64,000 nucleotides of DNA. It comes from Streptomyces hoynatensis. GTDB lineage: Bacteria; Actinomycetota; Actinomycetes; Streptomycetales; Streptomycetaceae. The stretch lies in NCBI RefSeq assembly GCF_003626535.1, contig NZ_RBAL01000011.1, positions 62,001 to 126,000 on the forward strand, read 5' to 3'. Within the stretch, counting starts at the first letter, position 1, and every line of letters starts with the position of its first letter. Under the pieces are notes generated by a model that was given only the letters and a program-made list of their open reading frames with translations, was not told where the DNA came from and did not search any database. A program made the position numbers and the translations under genes. Positions 9,326-18,702 of this stretch are shown here, piece after piece.

Positions 9326-10146
9326 GGGTGGGCACCTCGATTCTTCAGGAGGTCGTGGAGGACCGGCGCGGTGTGGACGGCGCCCGGCAGCAGGTCGCGG
9401 CGCAGGGTGCGGCGCCAGGCCGTGGCGGGCAGGTGCGGGCGCAGCGCGGCGAGGCCGGTGCCGTACTTGGAGATGCGTACGGGCCGGAACCCGCCGCGCC
9501 ACAGGAGCCGGTCGACGGGGGAGGCGGCGGAGCCGGTCTTGGTCTCCACCACCGCCAGGCCGGGCAGGCGCAGAGCCTTACCGCCGTCGTCCCAGGTGAG
9601 CTCGGTGTCGATGGTGGCGCGGCTGCCCGTGTCCTGGAGGTAGAGGGTGGTGCGGCGGTACCTGGTGGAGAGCGTCGGGGCGAGCGGGAGCCGCGGTGCC
9701 TCCGCGACGCCCTGTTCTGCCAGCACGGCGTCGGCGAAGTGGCGCCCGGGGGCGAGCGCGCCGAAGTGTGCGGGGTCGTGGGGGAGGCGGTGCTTGACGG
9801 TGCTGCCGCGCGGCCCGCGGGTCTTGACCTCGAGCCAGCACTCCCCCGACTCCTCGTAGAGCCGGGTGCGGATCTTGAACCTGCGGCGGCGCCGCCGGGC
9901 GGTCAGGAGGTAGCTGACCAGGTCGGGGGTGTCGAAGTAGAGCGAGGTGTAGGCGAAGTCGCGGGCGCCGTCGATCTCCAGGACGCGGGTACCCGGCGGG
10001 AGGTGGCCGAGCAGGGCGCGCAGGGTGCCCAGCGGGACGAGGTACTTGCGGTCGACGCGGGTCAGCAGGAGCGCGCGGTCGAGGAGTTCGTCCAGGCCGA
10101 TCGGGGCGAGTGCGCCGAGGGGGGTGCCGGTGAGGGCGGTGGTCAT
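9229..10146 (-). CDS. VTC-domain polyphosphate-polymerase-like protein
   Basis: A 305-residue protein with the VTC tunnel fold also found in the catalytic part of yeast Vtc4. Basic and acidic tunnel residues are visible: RKYLV near residue 34, FKIRTRLY, WLEVKTRG, STVKHR, RYRRTTLY, TIDTELTW, VVETKT and RISKYG. In eukaryotes this fold makes polyphosphate from ATP; bacterial members are largely uncharacterised. The ATG overlaps the stop of the DUF4956 gene (ATGA), implying translational coupling. The C-terminal ~35 residues overlap the cotH start and are low complexity, so the tail may be unconserved. Confidence 0.85.
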   Translation of the reverse strand: MTTALTGTPLGALAPIGLDELLDRALLLTRVDRKYLVPLGTLRALLGHLPPGTRVLEIDGARDFAYTSLYFDTPDLVSYLLTARRRRRRFKIRTRLYEESGECWLEVKTRGPRGSTVKHRLPHDPAHFGALAPGRHFADAVLAEQGVAEAPRLPLAPTLSTRYRRTTLYLQDTGSRATIDTELTWDDGGKALRLPGLAVVETKTGSAASPVDRLLWRGGFRPVRISKYGTGLAALRPHLPATAWRRTLRRDLLPGAVHTAPVLHDLLKNRGAHPCAGKAARSGNPQEAGRATESWSTCSPRSPSS

Positions 10147-10757
10147 GGCCGCACCGCCACCGTGGGGGTGGCCGAGGCGGCGGGGCGAGGCGCGGCCTTG
10201 GGCCTGCCGTGCGGGCCGCGGTAGCGGACGTCGACGAGGGTGGTGTCGTTGACGAGGTCGACCCGCTGCACCGAGACGGAGTGCACCCGGGCGTCGAGAA
10301 TGCTTTCCAGGTAGGCGACGAGGGCGGCGTGGTCGGGCATGGCGCTGTCCAGGACCATCACCTGCCGCCGGTGGCTGCGCAGCAGCCAGGGGTGGTCGCC
10401 GACGAAGAGGACCGCGAGGATCAGGGCCATCAGCCCGAGGGAGCGCCCGGTGTGGGCGGTGTCCAGCGCGCCGAGGATGCCGAGGGCGAGCGCGGAGAAG
10501 TAGTAGGCGACCTCGTGCTGGTCGAGTTCCGTGGAGCGCAGCCTGATGATCGACAGGACGCCGAACAGGGCCATGCCGAGGCCGAGTCCGGCTCCGGTGC
10601 CCGCGCCGCTGAGGGAGGTGGCGACCGCGACCACGCCCGCGTTGACGCCGAGGTAGGCGACGACCAGGTCCCGGCGGCGGTGGCGCGGGAAGTAGAGGCC
10701 GAACACGAGCAGGCTCATGGCGGTGATGTCGCCCGCGAGGAGGGCCAGTTGGGCCAT
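10143..10757 (-). CDS. DUF4956 membrane protein
   Basis: A 204-residue protein with four or five hydrophobic helices in the first ~130 residues, the conserved FGVLSIIRLRSTELDQHEVAYYFSA-type segment of DUF4956, and a soluble C-terminal part (about 135-204). The family repeatedly occurs beside VTC-domain and CotH genes, as here, and is suspected to act with them at the membrane; no activity is known. First gene of the operon; the stop overlaps the next start by four bases. Confidence 0.85.
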   Translation of the reverse strand: MAQLALLAGDITAMSLLVFGLYFPRHRRRDLVVAYLGVNAGVVAVATSLSGAGTGAGLGLGMALFGVLSIIRLRSTELDQHEVAYYFSALALGILGALDTAHTGRSLGLMALILAVLFVGDHPWLLRSHRRQVMVLDSAMPDHAALVAYLESILDARVHSVSVQRVDLVNDTTLVDVRYRGPHGRPKAAPRPAASATPTVAVRP

Positions 10758-11734
10758 GTCGCATCCTTCCGGGACGTGTGGGGTCCATCCGCAAGGTGAA
10801 CGAGAAGTGGCCGAGCGGTTACACGCAAGGTAGGCGTCGCCCCACGGCCCCCGCCACCCACTTCCGGACGAATCGCCCCGGCGCGAAACCCGGTGCCCGC
10901 CGGGCGGCGCATCGGCTCGGGGCGCGCGCGGGCCGCCGCGCGTCCGGGCAGCTCAGAGGGTGGGGCCGCGGCCTGCCCGGCGCCCTGACCGGCCGCGGGC
11001 CCGCGAGAGTTATCGAGAATTTTCGGCCTGCTTCCACACGGCGACGAGGGGTGACCGTTGGCCATCACCACTGCTCACCCTCGGGATGCCCACGCCCTGT
11101 GGGTCCGTCAACGACCGGTATTCGGCGCTGACTTGAACCGCACGCCCCTAGGTATTACCGGAAGTTTTCCGGTATGTTGGAGTCCTGGCGAGAGCCAGGG
11201 GCCGCGGGCAAGAAGACGCCGGTTCCCGGGTCGTGGAGCAAACCCGGGGGCCGGCGTCAGGCCGTTTTCCGGCCCCGGCGCGATCCCGGCGCCCTGCCGA
11301 GCCGATGCTGCCGGGCCGAGCCGGCGCCAGGCGTGCCGAGGAGCGCGGCAGGCCGCCGGCCCCGCCAGGGAGCGCCAGCACGGGCCCACCGCCGGGGACC
11401 GCACCTCCGCTCTCGTCCCCGGCCCGCGCCCGTGGCCCGCCCGCGGGCCCCTCCCCGGCTCCCCTCCCCCGGGTGCTCCGCCCGGGCTTTCCGCCCGGGA
11501 GCGCCGGCGAGGGCCGGCCGCATGCGCCCCGCCTTCCGCGGCTCCCTCCCGTGCCGCCCGCAGCGCGGCCCGCGCCCGCCCCGGCGAGAAGAAGGGGAGA
11601 ATGCGGGTACGCCCTCCGATGGTGCCCCGCCATCCCGCCTCGGCCGGGGTCCCGCCGTTCCCCCGGGCCCGCAACGTGGGAAGGTGTGCAGCGCACGGTG
11701 GGCAGGAAGCAGACTGAGCGGAGGAGGCTCGGGA
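10758..11734. other. 977-base intergenic region between divergent genes
   Basis: I found no gene with a believable start and codon bias. It should hold the promoters of the DUF4956 operon (leftward) and the SpoIIE-type phosphatase (rightward). A 19-base inverted repeat at 11156-11174 and a CCCCTAGGT block at 11145-11153 stand out. An open frame runs into the phosphatase from 11174, but its sequence there is low-complexity Pro/Arg/Gly. Confidence 0.55.
11156..11174. promoter_or_regulatory. Perfect inverted repeat, possible operator
   Basis: TACCGGAA-GTT-TTCCGGTA: perfect 8-base arms, 3-base centre, in one of the few A/T-containing patches of a 1-kb intergenic region. It could be a protein-binding site or short hairpin. 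No regulator can be named. Confidence 0.4.
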
Positions 11735-13459
11735 ATGGTGGAACACGAGGCCGGGGCCGGGTCCGGGGCCGCCGGCGAGCCCGGGGCCGGTGCCGAGTCC
11801 CCGCCGCCGCTCCCCGACCTCGTCGACGCGGGCATGTACCTGGTGGACGACCGGGGCCGGATCATCCAGGTGAATTCCGCGGCCGAGAAGCTGCTCGCGC
11901 GGACGGCGGACGAGCTCCTCGGCCAGGACGCGCACGAGCTGCTGCACCGCGACGCGCGCGGCCAGACGATCCCACGCGCCCAGTGCGCGATGATGCAGTC
12001 GTTCCTCGGGGCCTCGACCGGACGCGGTCAGGGGTGGTTCGAGCGCGGCGACGGCTCGCCGCTGCCGATGTCCTGGCTGGTCACCCCGTGCCGCGCCGGG
12101 GCGGGCAGGACGGGCGCGATGGTCCTCTTCCACGAGTCGACGCCCCTGGACGGGGCGCAGTGGCAGGAGAGCGGCACCTCGGCCCCGCGGTCCGAGCTGG
12201 ACCGGCTGGCCCTGCTGGCGGAGACCACCACGCTGCTGACCTCGACCCTGGTCATCGACGAGACGGTGCAGCGGCTGGAACAGCTCGTCGTGCCGCGGCT
12301 GGCCGACTGGGTCGTGGTGGACCTGATCAACGAGGGCGGCGAGGTGCAGCGCGCCTCCGTGGTGGGGCACCAGGAGGGGCACCTGGTGCACCTGACCGAG
12401 CTGGAGGGCCCGATGCCGCCGGTGCCCGAGGAGTCCCCGCTGCCGCTGCCGCGGGCGCTGCGCGGGGCGGCCTCCACGGTGGCGAGCCCGTCGGACTACG
12501 AGCGGTCGCCCGACTCCGGGATCGCCGTCGCGCAGCGCGAGCTGTTCCGGGCCACGGGCATGCACTCGGCCGCGATCGCGCCGATCCGCGGCCTGCGTGA
12601 GGTGATCGGCGCCCTGACGCTGGGGCGTTCCACACGGCCCGAGGAGTTCCGCACGAGGGACCTGTCCCTGCTCAACGACATCGCCCGCCGGGCCGGGCTC
12701 GCCCTGGACAACGCCCGCCTCTTCCAGCGGCAGCGCCGGATCGCCGAGACCATGCAGCGCCACCTCCTGCCGCGGCTGCCCGGGGTCCCCGGCGTGCAGA
12801 TGACCGTGCGCTACCTGCCCTCCCCCGAGGCCTCCCAGGTCGGCGGCGACTGGTACGACGCCTTCGTGCTGCCCGACGGCGTCGCCGCGCTGGCGATCGG
12901 CGACGTGGTGGGCCACGACCTGGACGCGGCGGCGGGCATGGCGCAGGTGCGGAACATGCTGCGCGCCTACGCCTGGGCCGCCCAGGAGCCGCCCAGCGTG
13001 ATCGTCGACCGGCTGGACCAGGCGATGCAGCACGCGACCGACGCCTCGATGGCCACCTTGATCTTCGCCAGGCTCGAGCGCCGCGCCGAGGTCGGCGACT
13101 GGTGCCTGACCTGGACGAACGCCGGCCATCCCCCGCCGATGCTGGTGCACCACGACGGGCGGGTCGAGTTCCTCGACGGCGGGCACGACATCCTGCTCGG
13201 CACGGGGATCTCCACCCGGCGGACCGACGCCTCCCTGGCGCTGCCGCCCCGGTCGACGCTCGTCTTCTACACCGACGGGCTGATCGAGTCCCCCGGCCAC
13301 TCCCTGGACGCGGGACTCCTCAGGCTGAGCCGGACCGCGGCGTCGCTCGCCCACCGCCCCCTGGACGCCTTCTGCGACCTGATGCTCAGCCGGGTCCGCC
13401 CCGCCGACAACGAGGACGACGTGGCCGTCCTGGCGCTGCGGCTGCCCCACTCCGGCTGA
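11735..13459 (+). CDS. PAS-GAF-SpoIIE serine phosphatase
   Basis: A 574-residue signalling protein: PAS domain (about 30-130; GMYLVDDRGRIIQVNSAA), GAF domain (about 150-330), then a PP2C/SpoIIE phosphatase (about 345-574) with metal-binding motifs GGDWYDAF near residue 368, GDVVGHD, TNAGHPP, FYTDGLIE and NEDDVAVL. Such RsbU/RsbP-like enzymes dephosphorylate STAS-domain anti-anti-sigma factors and so release stress sigma factors. The ATG follows GGAGG by about 9 bases. No STAS or HATPase partner lies nearby, so its target is probably encoded elsewhere. It could feed the SigB-type sigma factor at 38.5 kb. Confidence 0.88.
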   Translation: MVEHEAGAGSGAAGEPGAGAESPPPLPDLVDAGMYLVDDRGRIIQVNSAAEKLLARTADELLGQDAHELLHRDARGQTIPRAQCAMMQSFLGASTGRGQGWFERGDGSPLPMSWLVTPCRAGAGRTGAMVLFHESTPLDGAQWQESGTSAPRSELDRLALLAETTTLLTSTLVIDETVQRLEQLVVPRLADWVVVDLINEGGEVQRASVVGHQEGHLVHLTELEGPMPPVPEESPLPLPRALRGAASTVASPSDYERSPDSGIAVAQRELFRATGMHSAAIAPIRGLREVIGALTLGRSTRPEEFRTRDLSLLNDIARRAGLALDNARLFQRQRRIAETMQRHLLPRLPGVPGVQMTVRYLPSPEASQVGGDWYDAFVLPDGVAALAIGDVVGHDLDAAAGMAQVRNMLRAYAWAAQEPPSVIVDRLDQAMQHATDASMATLIFARLERRAEVGDWCLTWTNAGHPPPMLVHHDGRVEFLDGGHDILLGTGISTRRTDASLALPPRSTLVFYTDGLIESPGHSLDAGLLRLSRTAASLAHRPLDAFCDLMLSRVRPADNEDDVAVLALRLPHSG

Positions 13460-13763
13460 GGGCGGCGCCCCGCGCCCGCCCGGCCGTGGCGGGGAATTGT
13501 CATACGCCGCGCCGAAGTGGGCAGGAGGACCGCCACGACATCCGCGGATGCAAAGACGCCGCCGCAGCAGCCACCCGCGCCCGCCCCCGTGTGGGAGGCG
13601 CCCCGCGTCGGCGTCCGAGCGCCGGGCGCCCGGGGCGCGGTCGGGTGGTGCGGCGCAACGCGTGCGCGCTCCCCTCGTTGAGCACCCTGCTGACGTCCTG
13701 CCTGGCCACCCGGTCGCACCGGCCCGCGGGCGGAAACCGCAGCCACGAGGAGGAGGTCGCCGG
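13460..13763. other. 304-base intergenic region
   Basis: Upstream of the amino-acid permease. I see only a strong AGGAGG ribosome site at its right end and no clear promoter, operator or hairpin. Confidence 0.5.
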
Positions 13764-15488
13764 ATGGCAGTCGACACCAATCACCCCAGCGAACCCGTGG
13801 TCGAGGAGGGCACCGGCCTCAGACGCGACTTCGGCACGGTCGGCCTGCTGTTCACCGCGGTCGGCTCGATCATCGGCTCCGGCTGGCTCTTCGGCGCGCT
13901 GGACGCCTCCCAGCTGGCCGGGCCCGCGGCGGTGATCTCCTGGGCGATCGGCTGCGTGATGTTCGTCTTCATCGGGATGACCTACGCCGAGCTGGGGACG
14001 ATGTTCCCGCACTCGGGCGGCGTGGCGCGCTTCCCGCACTACTCCTTCGGCTCCTTCACCAGCTTCTCGCTGGGCTGGGTGACCTGGATCGCGGCGGCGG
14101 CCGTGCCGCCCATCGAGGTGCTCGCCGTCGTGCAGTACTCGACGAACTGGGTGTCCTGGCTGCAGCGGCTCGAGGACGGCGAGCCGGTCCTCACCCCGGC
14201 GGGCACCTGCGTGTCCGTCCTGCTGATGGCGGTCTTCGTCGCGGTCAACTTCTTCGGCGTGCGGTGGTTCGCCCGCATCAACAACGTGCTGGTGTGGTGG
14301 AAGCTGGCCGTGATCGGGCTGGTGATAGTCACCTTCTTCGTGCTGAGCTTCCACCCCTCGCACTTCCACCTGTCCTCGGCGGGCGGCTTCGCGCCCTACG
14401 GCTCCACGGGCGTCTTCTCCGCCGTCGCCGGCGCGGGCATCGCCTTCTCCTTCTTCGGCTTCCGGCAGGGCGTGGAGCTGGCCGGCGAGACCGACAATCC
14501 CCAGCGCAACGTTCCGCTGACCCTGATCGGCTCGGTCCTGCTGTGCGGCGCCATCTACATCCTGCTCCAGGTGGCCTTCATCGGTGCCGTCCCGCGGGAC
14601 GCGATCGAGGCGGAGGGCTGGCAGGCCGTCGGCGAGCACTTCAGCTCGCGCGGTGACGTGCTGGCGGCCTTCGGGCCGCTGGCCGCCGTCTCGGGGATCA
14701 TCGGCGCCGTCTGGCTGGCCGGGCTGCTGTACGCCGACGCCGTCATCTCCCCCGGGGACACCGGCCTGATCTACACGGGGGTCACCGCGCGGATCTCCTA
14801 CGCGATGGCCCGCAACCGCAACGCCCCCGACGGGCTGGCCCGGGTCAACGCCACGGGCGTGCCCTGGGTGAGCCTGCTGCTCGCCTTCGTGATCGGCTGC
14901 TTCTTCTTCCTGCCCTTCCCCGGCTGGAGCCAGCTGGTGGAGTTCGTCACCAACAGCACGGTGCTCTCGTTCGGCTGCGGGCCGATCGTGCTCCTCGCCA
15001 TGCGCAGGCAGCTGCCCGGCCACCCGCGGCCCTTCCGGCTCGGCGACCGGTGGGTGTGGGTGATCGCCTTCCTGGCGCTGTGGTCGACGAACCTGATCAT
15101 CTACTGGACCGGCTGGGAGACCAACTGGAAGCTGTTCCTGGCGATCATCCTCGGCTACGTCCTGATGGGGGTGTACCACCGCACCGCGGGGGGCCGCGTT
15201 CCCCCGCTGGAGTTCCGGCACGGCTGGTGGCTGCTGGTGTGGTTCGCCGGCCTGGCGCTGCTCAGCTACCTCGGCGACTACCCGGCCGAGTCGGAGCACG
15301 CGGGCAACCTCGGCGTCCTCGACTTCAACCTGGGCGCCGTGGCGGCGTTCGCGCTGACCGCCCTGGTGATGTGGCTCTCGCTGCGTTCGGCGCTGCCCGC
15401 CTCCCGGGTCCGGGAGATCCTGGCCGAGACGGACGCGCCGCTGCCGAAGGCGGGGGCGCGCCGGGGCGCCACGCCGCCACCCGGCTGA
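13764..15488 (+). CDS. APC-family amino-acid permease
   Basis: A 574-residue integral membrane transporter with about 13-14 hydrophobic segments. The first helix has the APC signature GSIIGSGWLFG (unwound substrate-binding helix), and a second conserved segment reads FSFFGFRQGVELAGETDNPQRNVP. The length suits the actinobacterial branch of long aspartate:proton-like or general permeases. The start ATG has AGGAGG eight bases upstream. It would import an amino acid by proton symport across the plasma membrane; the substrate is not deducible. It sits alone between two phosphatase genes. Confidence 0.88.
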   Translation: MAVDTNHPSEPVVEEGTGLRRDFGTVGLLFTAVGSIIGSGWLFGALDASQLAGPAAVISWAIGCVMFVFIGMTYAELGTMFPHSGGVARFPHYSFGSFTSFSLGWVTWIAAAAVPPIEVLAVVQYSTNWVSWLQRLEDGEPVLTPAGTCVSVLLMAVFVAVNFFGVRWFARINNVLVWWKLAVIGLVIVTFFVLSFHPSHFHLSSAGGFAPYGSTGVFSAVAGAGIAFSFFGFRQGVELAGETDNPQRNVPLTLIGSVLLCGAIYILLQVAFIGAVPRDAIEAEGWQAVGEHFSSRGDVLAAFGPLAAVSGIIGAVWLAGLLYADAVISPGDTGLIYTGVTARISYAMARNRNAPDGLARVNATGVPWVSLLLAFVIGCFFFLPFPGWSQLVEFVTNSTVLSFGCGPIVLLAMRRQLPGHPRPFRLGDRWVWVIAFLALWSTNLIIYWTGWETNWKLFLAIILGYVLMGVYHRTAGGRVPPLEFRHGWWLLVWFAGLALLSYLGDYPAESEHAGNLGVLDFNLGAVAAFALTALVMWLSLRSALPASRVREILAETDAPLPKAGARRGATPPPG

Positions 15489-15600
15489 GTCGGCCCCGCT
15501 GCCGCGGCCGCGCGGCCCGGTGGTCCGTCCCCGGCGGCGGATCACCGGGCACACTGAGGCGGGGCGTGACCCCCGCGCCCCGCCACGGAAGGGTGCAGTC

Positions 15601-16809
15601 GTGGTCGAGGAGATGGCCCAGGCCGGGTACCGGGCTCTCGACGCCTTGATGTTCGACGCCGAAGCCGGCGCGCCCGAGGACGTTCCGCTCCTCGCCGCCA
15701 AGGCGGCCTCCAGAATGGGCCTGGCCGAGGCGACGATCTACCTCGCCGACGTGCAGCAGGACCGGCTCGTGCCCCTGCCCGGGGCCCAGCCGGAACCGCC
15801 TGCGCTGCCGATCGACGGGACGCTGGCCGGGTGGTGTTACCGCACCTCCTCGGTGCAGACCACGGAGGCGGAGCCGACCGGGCTGCGGGTGTGGATTCCG
15901 ATGCTGGACGGCGTCGAGCGCGTCGGCGTCCTCGGGCTGCGCGGCGACCGGCTCGACGCGCCCCGGCTGCGGTTCTGCCGGTCGCTCGCCACGCTGCTGA
16001 CCATGATCGTGCTCACCAAGGGCTCCCACAGCGACAACTACACCCGCCTCCAGCGCAGCGCGCCCATGCGCCTGTCCGCGGAGCTGCTGTGGGCCTTCCT
16101 GCCGCCGCGCACCCTGAACGCGCGGGACGTGCTGTGCACGGCGGCGCTCGAACCCGCCTACGAGATGGGCGGCGACAGCTTCGACCACGCGCTGGTGGGC
16201 AGCAGGATGCACGCCACGGTGCTCGACGCCATGGGGCACGACCTGCGGGCCGGGCTGACCAGCGCGGTGGCGCTGGCCGGGGGCCGCAACGCCAGGCGCT
16301 CCGGCCTGGGGCTCGGCGAACTGGCCGAGTCCGTCGACGAGATCCTGGCCGCCGAGTTCCCCACCCGGTACTGCACCGGCGTCTTCGTCCAGCTCGACCT
16401 GCCCACCGGCGAGCTGGAGTGGGTGAACTGCGGGCACCCGGTGCCGCTGCTGATCCGGGGGCTGCGCCTGGTGCCCGGCGCCTTCGACCGGGCCCCGGAG
16501 CTGCCGCTGGGCTTCGGCGCCCTCACCGGGCAGCGCAGGGCCGTGCACCGCCTCTCGCTGCGGCCGGGGGACCGGGTGCTGCTGTACACCGACGGGGTCA
16601 CGGACGCCAGGTCGTCCAGTGGGGAGAGGTTCGGCCTGAAGAACTTCACCGAGTTCATCATCCGCGCCACCGCGGCGGGCGAGCCCGCGTACGAGACGCT
16701 GCGGCGCCTGATCCACGCGCTGCTCGCGCACCACGACGACCGGCTCACCGACGATGCGACGATCGTCCTGTTCGAATGGCGGCCCGAGCGGGGTGCGCAG
16801 ACCTCCTGA
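15601..16809 (+). CDS. SpoIIE-type serine phosphatase with GAF-like N-terminus
   Basis: A 402-residue protein: a compact GAF-like input region (about 20-140) and a PP2C/SpoIIE domain (about 175-400) with GGDSFDHAL, LDAMGHDLRAG, NCGHPVPLL, LLYTDGVTDAR and LTDDATIVLF. Metal-binding aspartates are kept, but the usual GGDWYD is GGDSFD. It belongs to a subgroup common in Streptomyces. GTG 15601 is chosen for its GGAAGG site; homologous starts without extension agree. It ends 73 bases from a convergent gene with a hairpin between. The likely substrate is a phosphorylated STAS protein encoded elsewhere. Confidence 0.85.
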   Translation: MVEEMAQAGYRALDALMFDAEAGAPEDVPLLAAKAASRMGLAEATIYLADVQQDRLVPLPGAQPEPPALPIDGTLAGWCYRTSSVQTTEAEPTGLRVWIPMLDGVERVGVLGLRGDRLDAPRLRFCRSLATLLTMIVLTKGSHSDNYTRLQRSAPMRLSAELLWAFLPPRTLNARDVLCTAALEPAYEMGGDSFDHALVGSRMHATVLDAMGHDLRAGLTSAVALAGGRNARRSGLGLGELAESVDEILAAEFPTRYCTGVFVQLDLPTGELEWVNCGHPVPLLIRGLRLVPGAFDRAPELPLGFGALTGQRRAVHRLSLRPGDRVLLYTDGVTDARSSSGERFGLKNFTEFIIRATAAGEPAYETLRRLIHALLAHHDDRLTDDATIVLFEWRPERGAQTS

Positions 16810-16816
16810 GCCCGCC

Positions 16817-16864
16817 GGGCCGCCCGGCGGTGGCGCCGCCCGGCGGCCGGCGGCCGGGCGGCCC
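16817..16864. terminator. Convergent terminator-like hairpin
   Basis: Eleven-base perfect arms (GGGCCGCCCGG and its complement) around a G/C-rich loop with internal pairing, filling the gap between two gene ends. Confidence 0.55.
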
Positions 16865-16881
16865 GGGGTGGCCGGCCGGGG

Positions 16882-18702
16882 TCAGCGGGCGGCGTAGTCG
16901 TGGAAGCCGCGCCCCGTCTTGCGGCCGAGGCAGCCGGCGGCCACCAGCTGGCGCAGCAGGTCGGCGGGGGCGAGGGTCGGCTCGCGGAACTCGCGGTGCA
17001 GCACGTCCTGGATGGCCAGCGAGACGTCAAGGCCGATGACGTCGAGGAGTTCGAAGGGGCCCATCGGGTAGCCGCCGCCCAGCTTCATCGCGGTGTCGAC
17101 GGCCCGCGGCGAGGCGTAGTGCTCCTGCACCATCTTGATCGCGTCGTTCAGGTAGGGGAACAGCAGGGCGTTCACGATGAACCCGGCCCGGTCGCGGCAG
17201 TCCACCGGGTGCTTGCGGACCCTGGCGCAGACGGCGTGCGCGGTGGCGTGGGCGGCGTCTCCGGTGAGGATGGTGCGCACGACCTCGACCAGGCGCATCG
17301 CGGGCGCCGGGTTGAAGAAGTGCATGCCGATGACGTCCTCGGGCCGGCTCGTGGCGCGGGCGCAGGCGATGACCGGCAGCGAGGAGGTGGTGGTGGCGAG
17401 CACGGCGCCCGGGCGGCAGAGCGCGTCGAGCTCGGCGAACAGGCCGCGCTTCACGTCGAGTTCCTCGGCCACGGCCTCGATCACCAGGTCGGAGGTGGAC
17501 AGGGCGGCGAGCGAGTTGGCCGGCTCGATCCGGGCCAGCACGGCGTCCCGGTCGGCCGCGGTCAGCCGGCCCTTGCGGACGGAGCGGGCCAGCGAGGCGG
17601 CGATGCGGTCCACCCCCGCGACCGCCTTCTCCTTGCTGCGCGCGGCGATGACCACGGGCAGTCCGGACACCGCGAAGACCTCGGCGATGCCGGTGGCCAT
17701 GGTGCCCGAGCCGGCGATGCCGACGGCCTCGACCTGCCGGGGCTCGGCGAGCCTTGCGGGCCCCGTGGGGGTGAGGACGTCGGGCACGACGGTGCCGCTG
17801 CCCTCGCTCTCGTAGGTGTAGAAGCCGCGGCCGGCCTTGCGGCCGGTCATGCCGGCCTCGACCAGGTGCCCGAGGACCGGGGCGGGCGCGTGGGGCCGCT
17901 CGCCGGTGCGCTCGTACATCGCCTCGAGAACGGCGTGCGCGGTGTCGATGCCGACGAGGTCGAGCAGGGCCAGCGGGCCCATGGGCAGGCCGCAGCCGAA
18001 GCGCATCGCCGCGTCGATGTCCTCGCGGGTGGCGTAGCGGGACTCGAACATGGCGGCGGCCTGGTTGAGGTAGCCGAACAGCAGGCCGTCGGCGATGAGA
18101 CCCGGCCGGTCGCCGACGGACAGCGGCTCCTTGCCCATCTCGCGGGCCAGTTCGGTCACGGCGTCGCGGGCCTCGGGCGCGGTGAGCACCGAGGTGGCGA
18201 CCTCCACGAGGCGCATGGCCTTCGCGGGGTGGAAGAAGTGCAGGCCCAGGACGCGCTCGGGGTGCGCCGTCTCGGCGGCGAGCCGGGTGACCGGCAGGCC
18301 GTTGGTGGTGGTGGCGAGGATCGCGGTGGGCTTGACGATGTCGTCGAGCGCGGTGAACAGGCCGAGCTTGAGCGCGTACTCCTCGGGCACGGCCTCGATC
18401 ACCAGGTCCGCCTCGGCGGCGGCGCGCAGGTCGGTGTCGGTGCGGAAGCGCGCCAGGATCTCCTGCCGCCCCTGGCCGGTGAGGCGCTCGTCGGCCACCG
18501 CTCTGGCGAGCCCCTCCTCGAGTTCCCCGCGGGCCCGGCGGGCCGCGGCCTCGTCGATGTCGATGCCGATCACCCTGCGGCCGGAGCGGGCGAGGGTCTC
18601 GGCGACGCCGGTGCCCAGGGTGCCGAGGCCGACGACGGCGACGGTGGGCAGCGGGACGGAGGGGGCGGACGGCTGCGGATCGGACGCGGTGGGCTGATCC
18701 AT
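16882..18702 (-). CDS. Tandem-duplicated 3-hydroxyacyl-CoA dehydrogenase
   Basis: A 606-residue protein made of two complete copies of the 3-hydroxyacyl-CoA dehydrogenase unit. Copy 1 (about 15-300) has VGLGTLGTGVAE for NAD and GLHFFHPAKAMRLVEV around the catalytic His; copy 2 (about 325-606) has IAGSGTMATGIAE and GMHFFNPAPAMRLVEV. It should oxidise L-3-hydroxyacyl-CoA (for example 3-hydroxybutyryl-CoA) in fatty-acid or polyketide-precursor metabolism. Single-copy enzymes act as dimers, so the duplication may mimic a dimer in one chain. This double architecture is known in Streptomyces. Start ATG 18702 with a GGAG site. Confidence 0.9.
   Translation of the reverse strand: MDQPTASDPQPSAPSVPLPTVAVVGLGTLGTGVAETLARSGRRVIGIDIDEAAARRARGELEEGLARAVADERLTGQGRQEILARFRTDTDLRAAAEADLVIEAVPEEYALKLGLFTALDDIVKPTAILATTTNGLPVTRLAAETAHPERVLGLHFFHPAKAMRLVEVATSVLTAPEARDAVTELAREMGKEPLSVGDRPGLIADGLLFGYLNQAAAMFESRYATREDIDAAMRFGCGLPMGPLALLDLVGIDTAHAVLEAMYERTGERPHAPAPVLGHLVEAGMTGRKAGRGFYTYESEGSGTVVPDVLTPTGPARLAEPRQVEAVGIAGSGTMATGIAEVFAVSGLPVVIAARSKEKAVAGVDRIAASLARSVRKGRLTAADRDAVLARIEPANSLAALSTSDLVIEAVAEELDVKRGLFAELDALCRPGAVLATTTSSLPVIACARATSRPEDVIGMHFFNPAPAMRLVEVVRTILTGDAAHATAHAVCARVRKHPVDCRDRAGFIVNALLFPYLNDAIKMVQEHYASPRAVDTAMKLGGGYPMGPFELLDVIGLDVSLAIQDVLHREFREPTLAPADLLRQLVAAGCLGRKTGRGFHDYAAR

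Noticed and set aside
11174..11734. N-terminal extension of the first SpoIIE phosphatase
   Set aside because: Low-complexity Pro/Arg sequence, no ribosome site, whereas ATG 11735 has GGAGG and the family N-terminus.
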